DNA from: Liquorilactobacillus nagelii DSM 13675
GTDB taxonomy: Bacteria > Bacillota > Bacilli > Lactobacillales > Lactobacillaceae
Assembly (NCBI RefSeq): GCF_019444005.1
Contig: NZ_CP049304.1
Coordinates: 434,001 to 498,000 of the forward strand
DNA: 64,000 nucleotides
Reading direction: 5' to 3'
Under the pieces are notes generated by a model that had not been told where the DNA came from, did no database searches, and saw nothing but the letters and a program-made list of their open reading frames with translations. Position 1 is the first letter of the stretch; each line of letters starts with the position of its first letter. Shown here piece by piece: positions 40,498 to 49,193 of this stretch. Both the position numbers and the translations under genes were made by a program.

Positions 40498-41048
40498 GAG
40501 TAATAGCTGGTAAATTTCGTGGTCGTAAGTTAAAAGCAGTGCCAGGTTTTAAAACTCGTCCAACTACCGATAAAGTTAAGGAATCAGTTTTCAACATGTT
40601 GGGTGGTCAAATCAGCGGGACAGTCTTAGATCTATTTGCTGGTAGCGGTGCTTTGGGAATTGAAGCAGTCTCACGGGGTGCCAATCAGGCTGTGTTAGTC
40701 GATCGTCAGTACCAGGCAATTAAGACGATTAAGGATAACCTTGGCTTAACAAAAGATTTTAAGAGTTTTAAAGTTATTAAAGCGGATTCTTTTAAAATTT
40801 TAAAAGTCTTCAGTAATGATCAATTTAAATTTGATTACGTGTTTTTAGATCCACCTTATAAACAACAAAAAATTCTTGAAATTTTACAACTGTTGCGTGA
40901 ATTAGATTTATTAGCTGCTGCTGCAATTGTGATTTGTGAAACGAACCAAGAGGCACAATTGCCAACTGAAGTAGTAGGGTATAATCTTTGGAAGCGAGCT
41001 GATTACGGAATTACTGAAGTTACTTTTTACCAATTACGGGGTGAGTGA
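40494..41048 (+). CDS. rsmD: 16S rRNA (guanine966-N2)-methyltransferase RsmD
   Basis: SAM-dependent methyltransferase. N-terminal MRVIAGKFRGRKLK, RPTTDKVKESVFNML, SAM loop LDLFAGSGALGIEAVSRGA near residues 44-62, and catalytic DPPY in VFLDPPYK near residue 123. 184 aa, typical. Start overlaps ylbG by 4 bp. Confidence 0.95.
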   Translation: MRVIAGKFRGRKLKAVPGFKTRPTTDKVKESVFNMLGGQISGTVLDLFAGSGALGIEAVSRGANQAVLVDRQYQAIKTIKDNLGLTKDFKSFKVIKADSFKILKVFSNDQFKFDYVFLDPPYKQQKILEILQLLRELDLLAAAAIVICETNQEAQLPTEVVGYNLWKRADYGITEVTFYQLRGE

Positions 41049-41536
41049 ATTTGATTGCTGTTTTTCCAGGAAGTTTTGATCCAGTTACTAATGGACATAT
41101 GGATATTATTCAACGCACAGCGACTTTGTTTGAGCAAGTTGTTGTTCTTGTTATGAAAAACACTGCAAAAAAAGGTTTATTTTCAGCTCAACAGCGCGTT
41201 AAGTTGTTACAGCAGGTGTTAGCAGAACAAAAATTGGAAAATGTCAGAGTTTTAGCCGCTACAGATCAGCTGACGATTGAAGCAGTCAAACAAGTTGGCG
41301 GAAAAGTGATTGTTCGAGGGGTTCGCAATGAACAGGACTTCATATTTGAACGTGATATTGCTGAATTGAATCGCCAATTGGCTCCAGAGATCGAAACACT
41401 TTTGTTGCCTACAAAGCCTGAATTAGCTGCAATTTCTTCCAGTTATATTAAAGAAATTGCACAATTTGGAGGAGAGTTGTCAACCATGGTTCCAACTTCG
41501 GTAGCTAAGTCGTTACATGAAAGGTTCGGGCGCTAA
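41045..41536 (+). CDS. coaD: Phosphopantetheine adenylyltransferase CoaD
   Basis: Penultimate enzyme of CoA synthesis. N-terminal FPGSFDPVTNGHMDII carries the nucleotidyltransferase TxGH motif, followed by RGVRNEQDF and ISSSYIKEIA. 163 aa. GTG 41045 overlaps rsmD; TTG 41051 is an equally good start because ACGGGGTGA lies better spaced to it. Position after rsmD is conserved. Confidence 0.95.
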   Translation: MNLIAVFPGSFDPVTNGHMDIIQRTATLFEQVVVLVMKNTAKKGLFSAQQRVKLLQQVLAEQKLENVRVLAATDQLTIEAVKQVGGKVIVRGVRNEQDFIFERDIAELNRQLAPEIETLLLPTKPELAAISSSYIKEIAQFGGELSTMVPTSVAKSLHERFGR

Positions 41537-42534
41537 TGCAAAAAAAACAACGTTGGTGGCTGATGATTTTGTTAGTAATTTTATTAGCAGCTGGAACTTT
41601 TTGGCCGTTACCGGTTTATTTAGAGACTGTTGGAAGTGCGCAGAATGTTGCAAAATATGTTTCGGTAGCTCAGCAGCGGGATCGAAAACCTGGCAAATTA
41701 ATGTTGACTTATGTTGAATTAGCCCGAGCAACGCCATTTTTGTATCTCGCAAGTTTTTTTGATCAAAATTCTTCAAGAATTCCGAGCAATCAAATAACGG
41801 GTGGAGGAGACAATCAAGAATTTGATCTAGTCCAAAAATATTATATGGAGACCGCAATTAACCAAGCTAAAATCAGTGCGCTAAAATTGGCTGGGAAAAG
41901 TTTTAAGCAACAATTTCAAGGTATCTATGTATTATCAATTTTAAAAAATTCTGAATTTAAAAACAAACTTCAAGTAGGTGATTTAATTCAGAGGATTGAT
42001 GGTAAAAGTTTTTCATCGTTAACTGGGATGACTAATTATTTAGCTGGTAAAAAAGCCAATCAGACAGTAAAAGTAAATTATTTACGTCAGGGCAGTTCCA
42101 AAATAGCACATGGTAAAATTGTTGTCTTACCAGGAACTAAACGCCACGGGATAGGTATTTCTCTTGTTGAGAAAACTAGTGTTACTTCTAAGAGTCAAAT
42201 TAAAGCTAATATGGATGGAATCGGTGGTCCTTCAGCGGGATTAATGTTGGCCTTACAAATGTATAGCCAGTTAAGTCAACGAAATCTTAAAGCGGGACGG
42301 AAAATAGCTGGCACTGGAACGATCACAGCAAGTGGTCAAGTCGGTCAAATTGGTGGAATTGATAAAAAGGTTATTGCTGCTAACAAAGCAGGAGCTACTA
42401 TTTTTTTGTCACCAGCAGGGAAGTCTAATTATCGTGAAGCTAAAAAAACAGCTAAGCGAATTAAAACTAAGATGAAAATAGTCCCAATTAAAAATTTAAC
42501 ACAGGCGGTTAACTATTTAGCGCATACTAGATAG
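41536..42534 (+). CDS. Membrane-anchored PDZ-Lon protease (YlbL/SepM family)
   Basis: 332 aa: N-terminal membrane anchor (about 8-26), a PDZ domain about 120-195 (LQVGDLIQRIDGKSF), and a C-terminal Lon-type S16 serine protease domain. The catalytic dyad is S233 in GGPSAGLML and K277 or K278 in GGIDKKVIAANKAGA. Acts outside the membrane; in streptococci SepM trims competence peptide, so the nearby com genes are suggestive but the substrate here is unknown. Start overlaps coaD by 1 bp. Confidence 0.92.
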   Translation: MQKKQRWWLMILLVILLAAGTFWPLPVYLETVGSAQNVAKYVSVAQQRDRKPGKLMLTYVELARATPFLYLASFFDQNSSRIPSNQITGGGDNQEFDLVQKYYMETAINQAKISALKLAGKSFKQQFQGIYVLSILKNSEFKNKLQVGDLIQRIDGKSFSSLTGMTNYLAGKKANQTVKVNYLRQGSSKIAHGKIVVLPGTKRHGIGISLVEKTSVTSKSQIKANMDGIGGPSAGLMLALQMYSQLSQRNLKAGRKIAGTGTITASGQVGQIGGIDKKVIAANKAGATIFLSPAGKSNYREAKKTAKRIKTKMKIVPIKNLTQAVNYLAHTR

Positions 42535-42548
42535 TTGGCTAATAAAGA

Positions 42549-42624
42549 ACAGAGCATAGACAAGTTTTTGAAAATACTTTAAATGATGAATTGAAGTATT
42601 TTCCAACTAGTCTGTGTTTTTTTT
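42549..42624 (+). terminator. Terminator of the ylaN-to-ylbL operon
   Basis: GAAAATACTT (42570-42579) pairs with AAGTATTTTC (42594-42603), extended outward by AGTT/AACT and AGAC/GTCT, ending in T8 (42617-42624). Confidence 0.85.
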
Positions 42625-42634
42625 ATTTTGTGTA

Positions 42635-42640
42635 TATAAT
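42635..42640 (+). promoter_or_regulatory. Possible -10 of comEA
   Basis: TATAAT 38 bp before the comEA start; no recognisable -35 since the preceding bases belong to the terminator. TACGTATT at 42649-42656 resembles a ComX-type box (6 of 8), which I do not rely on. Confidence 0.35.
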
Positions 42641-42678
42641 TTACAAATTACGTATTTAATTAGTAGGGAGGGGATGTG

Positions 42679-43413
42679 ATGGAAAAAATCCGCGTTTGGG
42701 TCGAAGAATACCGAACAAAAGCAATAATTTTTGGCGTTGTAGGAATAATTGTTTTACTTTTTGGTTGGAGCTGGTGGCAGAAAAGCCAAGCAACTGAATT
42801 GAAAGATTTAGGGAGTCAGGAGCAGAAAAGTTCAAAAACTGCAAAATCAAATCCAGTAACAACTAAAACTAAGGGATCTTCAAATCAAGTAAAGCAGTTT
42901 TGGGTCGATATTAAAGGTGCAGTAACTAAACCTGGAGTTTATCAAGTTAACCATTATCAACGAGTGAATGATGTTGTACAAGCGGCTGGAGGGCTTTTGA
43001 AAACAGCTGATTTAAATCGCATTAATTTATCATTACAGTTACATGATCAGCAAATCATCTATATTCCTTTTCAAAATGAAGTTGCTGCGAGCAGCAGTCA
43101 GTTACCTACAACAGTGGAACAAACACCAGTTATGAGTAATAGCAGTAGCAGTTCTGTTGCTTCACAAACTACAGCTGCATCAACTACTGAGAGTAGTTCT
43201 TCGACTGGTAAGTTAGACTTAAACACTGCGACCAAAGAACAACTGATGCAAATTAATGGAATCGGTGAAAAAAAAGCAGCATTAATCGTTAACTATCGAC
43301 AAGAGCATGGCAATTTCAAGAAATTAGAAGATTTAAAAAACATTAGTGGCATTGGAGATAAGACTCTTGAAGTGATGGCAGCAAGTTTAACAGTTGGGAT
43401 GGATTCAAATTAA
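42679..43413 (+). CDS. comEA: Competence DNA receptor ComEA
   Basis: Membrane-anchored DNA-binding protein that hands transforming DNA to ComEC. 244 aa: one N-terminal span (about 14-33), an SLBB-like domain (VDIKGAVTKPGVYQV to IYIPF), a Ser/Thr-rich linker and a C-terminal double helix-hairpin-helix (INGIGEKKAALIV, ISGIGDKTLEVM). ATG chosen over GTG three bases before it, with GGGAGGGG upstream. Confidence 0.94.
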   Translation: MEKIRVWVEEYRTKAIIFGVVGIIVLLFGWSWWQKSQATELKDLGSQEQKSSKTAKSNPVTTKTKGSSNQVKQFWVDIKGAVTKPGVYQVNHYQRVNDVVQAAGGLLKTADLNRINLSLQLHDQQIIYIPFQNEVAASSSQLPTTVEQTPVMSNSSSSSVASQTTAASTTESSSSTGKLDLNTATKEQLMQINGIGEKKAALIVNYRQEHGNFKKLEDLKNISGIGDKTLEVMAASLTVGMDSN

Positions 43414-43416
43414 ATT

Positions 43417-43443
43417 TTGAGTGAGTTAGATTTCTGCTATACT
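43417..43443 (+). promoter_or_regulatory. Possible promoter of comEB
   Basis: TGCTATACT (43435-43443) is an extended -10; TTGAGT (43417-43422) lies 15 bp upstream, slightly short. Confidence 0.45.
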
Positions 43444-43476
43444 ATAAATTAATCAGGAAAGTTAGGTGATGGAAAA

Positions 43477-43965
43477 TTGGATAAGCGAATTCCTTGGAAC
43501 CAATATTTTATGATGCAAGCAATGTTACTCTCGTTGAGGAGTACTTGTGAAAGACTGTCGGTTGGTGCCATTTTAGTGCGCGATCGTCGGATAATTGCGG
43601 GGGGGTATAATGGCTCGGTTTCTGGAGATGATCATTGTATCGATCATGGTTGCTATTTAGTTGGTGGACATTGCGTGCGGACAATTCATGCTGAAATGAA
43701 TGCAGTTTTGCAGTGTGCAAAATTTGGAATAGCTACGGACAAAGCTGAAATATATGTTACTGATTTTCCTTGTTTGCAATGCACAAAAATGCTTTTGCAA
43801 GCAGGTATTTGTAAGATATATTATTTAAGAAATTATCACAATGATAACTATGCTCTAAAACTAATGAAATTGAAGAAAATTGCTGTTGAACAAGTTACAC
43901 TAGATTCCAAATATTTGCAGCTGCTTGGAAAACAAGTAGTTGCCAGTTCGGTTAAACCTAAATAA
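43477..43965 (+). CDS. comEB: dCMP deaminase family protein ComEB
   Basis: Zinc-dependent cytidine/deoxycytidylate deaminase. The zinc ligands are in HAEMNAVLQ and PCLQC, with an additional upstream GGYNGSVSGDDHC region typical of dCMP deaminases. 162 aa, TTG start after AGGTGATGG. It lies between comEA and comEC as in Bacillus, but is usually not needed for DNA uptake; nucleotide supply is its likely job. Confidence 0.92.
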   Translation: MDKRIPWNQYFMMQAMLLSLRSTCERLSVGAILVRDRRIIAGGYNGSVSGDDHCIDHGCYLVGGHCVRTIHAEMNAVLQCAKFGIATDKAEIYVTDFPCLQCTKMLLQAGICKIYYLRNYHNDNYALKLMKLKKIAVEQVTLDSKYLQLLGKQVVASSVKPK

Positions 43966-43982
43966 GCGAACGTTATCTTTTC

Positions 43983-46205
43983 TTGGCCGTAGTTACAATC
44001 ATTTTATTAACTTTAGTTTATTTTGAATTTAATTTAGTTTGGGTACTCTTATTAGTTGTTTTAAGCATAAGAGTAATCTCATTTAGCCAAAAAAATTTTA
44101 TTTGGATATGGATTTTATTTGGATTTGGCTGGATGATCTGGTTGGGTTATTGGGATTCCATCCAAGAAAATCAATGTTTAAATAAGACGCATCATTTGGT
44201 AAATCAGCATCTAGTGGTTGAGCCGGATGATATACAGATTGATGGGGATTTAGTTAAAGCAAAGGGAAAATGGCTAGAAGATAATCAAAGATTGCAAATT
44301 TATTATCGCATAAAGAGCTTTGCAGAAAAAAACGTGTGGCAGAACCAAAAGAAGGCTTTGAAGTTAAAAGTTTCAGGAGAATTTGAAGCAGTTAATGGCC
44401 CAACCAATGAGAACCAATTTGATTATCGTCGATTTCTAAGGGCTCAGTTGATTGTTAATCAGGTATTTGTGACAAGATTAAGTTATCAACCACTTGATAG
44501 TCGCAATAAGCTTAATGGTTTAAATGATTTTTTACATGAATTACGTGTTAAGTTGCTGGATTATCTGGGGAAATTTTCCAATCCTTTAAAAAGCTACAGT
44601 CAACTGCTTTTACTTGGTTACTATAATCCGGATTATGATCAGCAAATTCAAGAAATTAATCAGTTAGGATTATTATATTTATTCAGCCTCTCAGGGATGC
44701 ACGTTTTTTATTTACTAAGGGTGTTTAAATGGATCTTTACTTATTTAAGGTTTACTAAAGAATCATATCAATGGTTTTGTCTATTTTTGTTACCAATTTA
44801 TGCTTTCTTGGGTGGTTTGTCACCTAGTTTACTGCGAGCTGTGTTCATGTCATGGCTGATTATTTTGGGACAGCGGTTTTGTGTTAAATTGAGTGGATTA
44901 GCAGCAGAAAGCTTGGTACTTATAATTAATTTGATTTATGCACCATTATTGATTTTTTCACTTGGTTTTCAGTTAAGCTACTTGTTAACGTTTATTCTTC
45001 TGGAAAGCCGTAACTTGAATCAAATCCAATTGGGTTTTAAGCTGAATTGTTATAGTTTTCCCTTGATTCTTTGGCATACTTACCAGTGGAATTTATTAAC
45101 TGGGTTTTTAACAATTGCAATTATGCCAATTTTTGATTGGTTGATTGTACCGGCAGTAATTCTGGGAACTTTGTTGCCGGTAACTACAGCTGCAATGAAT
45201 TCGTTTTTAAGTTTGATAGTTTCAATTTTTGCTTGGTTAGCAAAGCTTCCAGCTGAATTGGTTTTTGGTAAACCACCAATAATCTTAGTTGCAGGATCAA
45301 TAATCATTTTAAATTTACTTGAATTTTCTAAGAAGAAGAAAGCACTTTGGTCAATGTTGATTATGGCCTATTTGATTTGTGGAATTATAATTCGCTTTCC
45401 AACACATGATGAAGTTGTCTATTTTGATATTGGTCAAGGGGATTGCACTTTAATTAGACGTAAATTTAACCAGTCATTAACTTTAGTTGATACAGGGGGA
45501 AAGGTTTCTTTTTATCATGAAAGCTGGCGGCAGAGACACAGTAAAACAAATGGCGAAACAGTAGTCGCTAATTATCTTTTGAGTAAAGGGATAACAAGAG
45601 TTGACAATTTGTTTTTGACACATCAAGACGCAGATCACACAGCAAATTTTAGCAGCATTGCACAGCTAATAAAGTTTAAACGAATAATAGTACCAGATGG
45701 GATGCAAACTAATCCATCATTTATTCGGCGGCTAAAACAATCAGAAGTCAACCCCAAGCGAGTATTGCCAGCCAGTACACTTAAATATCAGCAGTTAGCC
45801 GGATTGAGGTTACTTCATCCATTTGGTCCGGGTACGGGGACTAATCAAGATTCTCTTACTTTGTGGTTTAAATTAGAAAATGTTAGTTTTATAATTAGCG
45901 GGGATCTTGATCAGCCGGGTGAAAAACAGGTTATCCAACGTCATCCTAGATTGCGTGCAAAAGTCTTAAAAACTGGTCATCATGGAAGTAAAACTTCAAG
46001 TGCTCTTGAATACGTTGCTCAATTAAAGCCGATGATAGCGATTATTTCCGCTGGCAAGAATAATCGTTATGGACATCCAAATCAGGTGACACTAGCAACG
46101 CTTAGACACTTTGATGTCCCGTTTGTTTGTACAGCTGAAAAAGGGATGATTAAGGTTTATCCAATCGCTGGTAAAATAAAAATATCGGTTGCAGTCCAAA
46201 ATTGA
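43983..46205 (+). CDS. comEC: DNA internalisation channel ComEC/Rec2
   Basis: Polytopic protein that carries single-stranded DNA across the membrane. 740 aa: N-terminal spans, soluble OB-like part, the Competence domain (LYLFSLSGMHVFYL near residues 230-243) with many spans, and a C-terminal metallo-beta-lactamase domain (FDIGQGDCTLI, LTHQDADHTANF, GHHGSKTSS). TTG 43983 has no clear ribosome-binding site. The frame stays open to 43962 and reads ISERYLFLAVV there, so the true start may be upstream, possibly a rare ATA. Confidence 0.9.
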   Translation: MAVVTIILLTLVYFEFNLVWVLLLVVLSIRVISFSQKNFIWIWILFGFGWMIWLGYWDSIQENQCLNKTHHLVNQHLVVEPDDIQIDGDLVKAKGKWLEDNQRLQIYYRIKSFAEKNVWQNQKKALKLKVSGEFEAVNGPTNENQFDYRRFLRAQLIVNQVFVTRLSYQPLDSRNKLNGLNDFLHELRVKLLDYLGKFSNPLKSYSQLLLLGYYNPDYDQQIQEINQLGLLYLFSLSGMHVFYLLRVFKWIFTYLRFTKESYQWFCLFLLPIYAFLGGLSPSLLRAVFMSWLIILGQRFCVKLSGLAAESLVLIINLIYAPLLIFSLGFQLSYLLTFILLESRNLNQIQLGFKLNCYSFPLILWHTYQWNLLTGFLTIAIMPIFDWLIVPAVILGTLLPVTTAAMNSFLSLIVSIFAWLAKLPAELVFGKPPIILVAGSIIILNLLEFSKKKKALWSMLIMAYLICGIIIRFPTHDEVVYFDIGQGDCTLIRRKFNQSLTLVDTGGKVSFYHESWRQRHSKTNGETVVANYLLSKGITRVDNLFLTHQDADHTANFSSIAQLIKFKRIIVPDGMQTNPSFIRRLKQSEVNPKRVLPASTLKYQQLAGLRLLHPFGPGTGTNQDSLTLWFKLENVSFIISGDLDQPGEKQVIQRHPRLRAKVLKTGHHGSKTSSALEYVAQLKPMIAIISAGKNNRYGHPNQVTLATLRHFDVPFVCTAEKGMIKVYPIAGKIKISVAVQN

Positions 46206-46221
46206 AAAGGAGAATTAATTT

Positions 46222-47259
46222 TTGAAAGCAGTTGAATTGTTGCACACAAAGTTGACAGACAAAAATTTAAAACCTGTTTATCTAATTATGGGTAATGAGA
46301 GTTATTTGAGAACTAAAGTAATTGAACACTTAGTTGAAGTTATACCAGCAGAACAGCGCTCAATGAATTTAGGCCGTTTTGATTTGGAGAGTGATTTATT
46401 AGCAGCGGCGATTAATGATGTACGATCAGTGCCTTTTTTTGGTGAACGTCGATTGACAATTTTGTCGCATCCGAACTTTTTAATGACAATCAAGGCTAAA
46501 AAAGCCTTAGAACAAGATGTCGCTACTTTAGAGAAATATTTAAAGGCACCTGAGCCAACATCAACTTTAGTGATTGATCTATCAGGTCAAAAATTAGATT
46601 CTCGGAAAAAAATCAGTAAATTAATTAAGCAAAAGGCAACAATTATTGATTGCGGAATACTTTCTGAAGATCAGGTACAAAAGTTGGTAGTGGAAAAAGC
46701 AAAGAAGGATGGCTTTACTTTTTCACCAATGGCTCTAAAAATATTAATCAAGAAGACGGAAGCAAATTATTCGGTCATTATGAATGAACTGCCAAAACTA
46801 GAACTTGCGGCAATGCAAACTAAAAAAATTGATCAATTAATGGTCATGCAACTTGTGCCACAGACGCTAGAACAAAATGTTTTTGAATTAAGCAATTTAG
46901 TTTTAGCTCAAAAAAATGAACAAGCATTTAATTTATACCATGATCTTCTTTTACAGCATGAAGAACCACTGAAACTGAATGCAATCTTAATTGGGCAAGT
47001 ACGATTATTATTGCAAACTATGATTTTAACGAAACATGGGTATGCACAAGGAGATATTGCCAGTGTTTTAAAGGTTCATCCTTATCGAGTAAAATTGGCA
47101 GTGCAACAAATACCGAAGTTTTCAAAGGATCAATTAAGGCAAATGTATTTGGATTTAGTTGAGCTAGAGGAGCAATTAAAAACTAGTCAAAGGGATCCAG
47201 AAAAATTATTTCAATTATTATTATTAGGTTACCTTAATCACGTAACTCAAAAAGTTTAA
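46222..47259 (+). CDS. holA: DNA polymerase III delta subunit HolA
   Basis: Clamp-loader subunit that opens the sliding clamp. 345 aa; N-terminal NLKPVYLIMGNESYL, central RSVPFFGERRL and the C-terminal all-helical domain (LQHEEPLKLNAILIGQVRLLLQ, HPYRVKLAVQQ). TTG start after AAAAGGAG, 16 bp after comEC, the same order as in Bacillus. Confidence 0.94.
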   Translation: MKAVELLHTKLTDKNLKPVYLIMGNESYLRTKVIEHLVEVIPAEQRSMNLGRFDLESDLLAAAINDVRSVPFFGERRLTILSHPNFLMTIKAKKALEQDVATLEKYLKAPEPTSTLVIDLSGQKLDSRKKISKLIKQKATIIDCGILSEDQVQKLVVEKAKKDGFTFSPMALKILIKKTEANYSVIMNELPKLELAAMQTKKIDQLMVMQLVPQTLEQNVFELSNLVLAQKNEQAFNLYHDLLLQHEEPLKLNAILIGQVRLLLQTMILTKHGYAQGDIASVLKVHPYRVKLAVQQIPKFSKDQLRQMYLDLVELEEQLKTSQRDPEKLFQLLLLGYLNHVTQKV

Positions 47260-47293
47260 AAAAAAGCTGCGGAAAGTATTCCGCAACTTTTTT
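47258..47293. terminator. Bidirectional terminator between holA and rpsT
   Basis: TGCGGAA, loop AGTA, TTCCGCA, flanked by A6 and T6, so it works on both strands for the convergent genes. Confidence 0.9.
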
Positions 47294-47302
47294 GATCATT
47301 AA

Positions 47303-47557
47303 TTATTTTGCTAAACGTTTAGTAAGACGAGCTTTATCACGGGCAGCTTTATTAGGTTTGATCAGACCTTTAGATTTTGCTTTATCGACTGCTGAAACGG
47401 CTGAGCGATAAAGTTCTTCAACGTTATCTGCGTTTGCAGTTTTAGCATTTTCAAAATTTTTAATAGCTGTTCTCATAGCACTTAATTGTGATGAGTTTTT
47501 AGCATTAGCCTTTTCATTAGTAACGACGCGCTTGATGGCTGATTTGATAATAGGCAA
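47303..47557 (-). CDS. rpsT: 30S ribosomal protein S20
   Basis: Primary 16S-binding protein, helical and rich in Lys and Ala. The mature start [12 protein letters not shown] is coded by TTG at 47557, with GGAGGTGA five bases before it; the longer frame to 47572 runs through that ribosome-binding site. 84 aa. A UUG start on S20 is known to allow weak initiation and feedback in other bacteria; whether it does here is inference. Confidence 0.95.
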   Translation of the reverse strand: MPIIKSAIKRVVTNEKANAKNSSQLSAMRTAIKNFENAKTANADNVEELYRSAVSAVDKAKSKGLIKPNKAARDKARLTKRLAK

Positions 47558-47616
47558 AGATTTCACCTCCATTGTTCATGAATCCAGTAGATTTCATATA
47601 AATTTCAACATATGCT

Positions 47617-47645
47617 ATTATACAAGAGCTATAAAAACATTGCAA
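47617..47645 (-). promoter_or_regulatory. Promoter of rpsT
   Basis: On the minus strand TTGCAA (47640-47645), 17-bp spacer, TATAAT (47617-47622). Confidence 0.82.
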
Positions 47646-47715
47646 TAAAAATGTTAGCTTCTGTCAAGGAAATTTGCTTGACTTAGCTTTTTTGAGATTT
47701 TTTGTTATATATAAC

Positions 47716-47744
47716 TTGAATTATACCCGAAATCTAGTTATGAT
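47716..47744 (+). promoter_or_regulatory. Promoter of rpsO
   Basis: TTGAAT (47716-47721), 17-bp spacer, TATGAT (47739-47744), leaving a leader of about 90 nt. Confidence 0.65.
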
Positions 47745-47839
47745 ATTGAAGTACGTTTATTTCCTTTATCTCAGTATAGAAGATTCACCGACGCTTTACC
47801 GGGATTAAGGAGGACAATATTGAAAGGTGGAAATTTTTT

Positions 47840-48109
47840 ATGGCAGTTTCAAAAGAAAAAAAAGCAGAAATTATGCAAAAGTTTGCTCTTCATGATGGAG
47901 ATACCGGTTCTGCTGAAGTGCAAATTGCAGTTTTAACAGCTGATATTAATGAACTGAATGATCATATTCGTTCTCACAAGAAAGATTATGCTTCACAACG
48001 TGGATTAATGAAAAAGATTGGTCATCGTCGTAATTTATTAGCATATTTACGTAAAAACGATGTGCAACGTTATCGTGAATTAATTAAGAGCTTAGGCTTG
48101 CGTCGTTAA
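47840..48109 (+). CDS. rpsO: 30S ribosomal protein S15
   Basis: 16S-binding protein needed for platform assembly. 89 aa with [26 protein letters not shown] and the C-terminal [10 protein letters not shown]. The ATG has AAAGGTGG at 47823-47830. A stronger AAGGAGG at 47807-47813 lies too far upstream to be its site and may belong to a regulatory leader, since S15 represses its own translation in many bacteria. Confidence 0.97.
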   Translation: MAVSKEKKAEIMQKFALHDGDTGSAEVQIAVLTADINELNDHIRSHKKDYASQRGLMKKIGHRRNLLAYLRKNDVQRYRELIKSLGLRR

Positions 48110-48117
48110 AATTTTTT

Positions 48118-48151
48118 GCCCAGTATGCCGCTTGGTATGCTGGGCTTTTTT
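48118..48151 (+). terminator. Terminator of rpsO
   Basis: GCCCAG...GCC pairs with GGT...CTGGGC in a 12-bp stem with G-U pairs, followed by T6. Confidence 0.9.
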
Positions 48152-48183
48152 ATTTTAATTATTATTAATCGAAGAAATGGTTG

Positions 48184-48192
48184 TGTTATAAT
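48184..48192 (+). promoter_or_regulatory. Extended -10 promoter of dapA-rnjB
   Basis: TGTTATAAT with no strong -35, giving a leader of about 105 nt. The leader is too short for a lysine riboswitch and I see no such elements. Confidence 0.5.
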
Positions 48193-48301
48193 ATGGACTT
48201 AACAGGGTATAAAATAATTTATTTTCATAGTAAAAATATAATGCAATTGTGTTGATCAAAAATAGATGATAATTAAAGTTCTGTTACACGGAGGAAAAAT
48301 A

Positions 48302-49174
48302 ATGGATTTTAAAAATGCAGAAATAATTACAGCTATGGTCACTCCATTTGACGATCAAGGGAAACTCGACCTTAAACGGCTGGAAGTATTGGTTAATCAT
48401 TTACTAGCAACTGGAACGCAAGGAATTCTAGTTGGTGGTACCACGGGAGAAGCACCTACCTTAACTGAATCAGAAAAGCTTACTTTAATCAGTGAAACGG
48501 TTAGGCTGGTGGCTGGTAAAGTTCCTATAATCGCAGGAACTGGATCAAACAATACGCAATCAACGATCGATTTTACCAATCGAGTGGCGGAAATCAAAGG
48601 GGTGTCCGCAGCATTAGTTGTAGTTCCATATTATAATAAACCTGATCAACGGGGAATGCTGGCTCATTTTAAAACGGTAGCTGCTGCAAGTAAATTGCCA
48701 TTATTCATTTATAACATTCCTAGTCGAACGGGTGTAACGATGGAAGTTGCGACAATTGCAGAATTAGCGAAAGAAAAAAATATTATTGGTTTAAAAGATT
48801 GTACGGGAAATGTTAATTTAAGTCACATTGTTGCCCAAGTACCAGCGGATTTTCTAGTTTACACTGGTGAGGATGCTGACGCTTTAGCAGCTAAGACAAT
48901 TGGTGCAAAAGGGGTCATTTCAGTTGCGAGCCATCTTTTTGGTCAAAGCATGGTTAAAATGTATCAAGCAGTTGAACAGGGTGATTACCGTGTTGCGGCG
49001 GAAGCGATGCAACAACTAACTCCATTAATGGAAACAATGTTTTCTGCGCCGTCACCTAGCCCGACTAAAGCAGCTTTAAATCATATCGGCATTTCAGTTG
49101 GTGGTTGTCGGTTACCGATTTTAAATTACCCAGCAGATGAATTAAACACACTGTACAATAAACTAAAAATATAA
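48302..49174 (+). CDS. dapA: 4-hydroxy-tetrahydrodipicolinate synthase DapA
   Basis: Condenses pyruvate and aspartate semialdehyde, first step to diaminopimelate and lysine. TIM barrel, 290 aa: GGTTGEAPTLTESEK near residues 42-56, catalytic Tyr in YYNKPDQRG, YNIPSRTG, and the Schiff-base Lys in GLKDCTGN near 162. ATG 48302 after CGGAGG; the frame from 48266 extends too far. It is followed 19 bp later by rnjB, as in Bacillus. Confidence 0.95.
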   Translation: MDFKNAEIITAMVTPFDDQGKLDLKRLEVLVNHLLATGTQGILVGGTTGEAPTLTESEKLTLISETVRLVAGKVPIIAGTGSNNTQSTIDFTNRVAEIKGVSAALVVVPYYNKPDQRGMLAHFKTVAAASKLPLFIYNIPSRTGVTMEVATIAELAKEKNIIGLKDCTGNVNLSHIVAQVPADFLVYTGEDADALAAKTIGAKGVISVASHLFGQSMVKMYQAVEQGDYRVAAEAMQQLTPLMETMFSAPSPSPTKAALNHIGISVGGCRLPILNYPADELNTLYNKLKI

Positions 49175-49193
49175 TTACTAAAAGGAGGAAAAT

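Noticed and set aside
41513..41857. 114-codon open frame on the minus strand across the coaD-ylbL junction
   Set aside because: Antisense to two conserved genes without supporting signals.
42570..42603. AAAA-spacer-TTTT pattern before comEA as a ComK-type box
   Set aside because: The bases form the arms of the upstream operon's terminator, and the spacing does not match a K-box.
48193..48301. Lysine riboswitch in the dapA leader
   Set aside because: The leader is only about 105 nt and shows neither the multi-helix layout nor a terminator.
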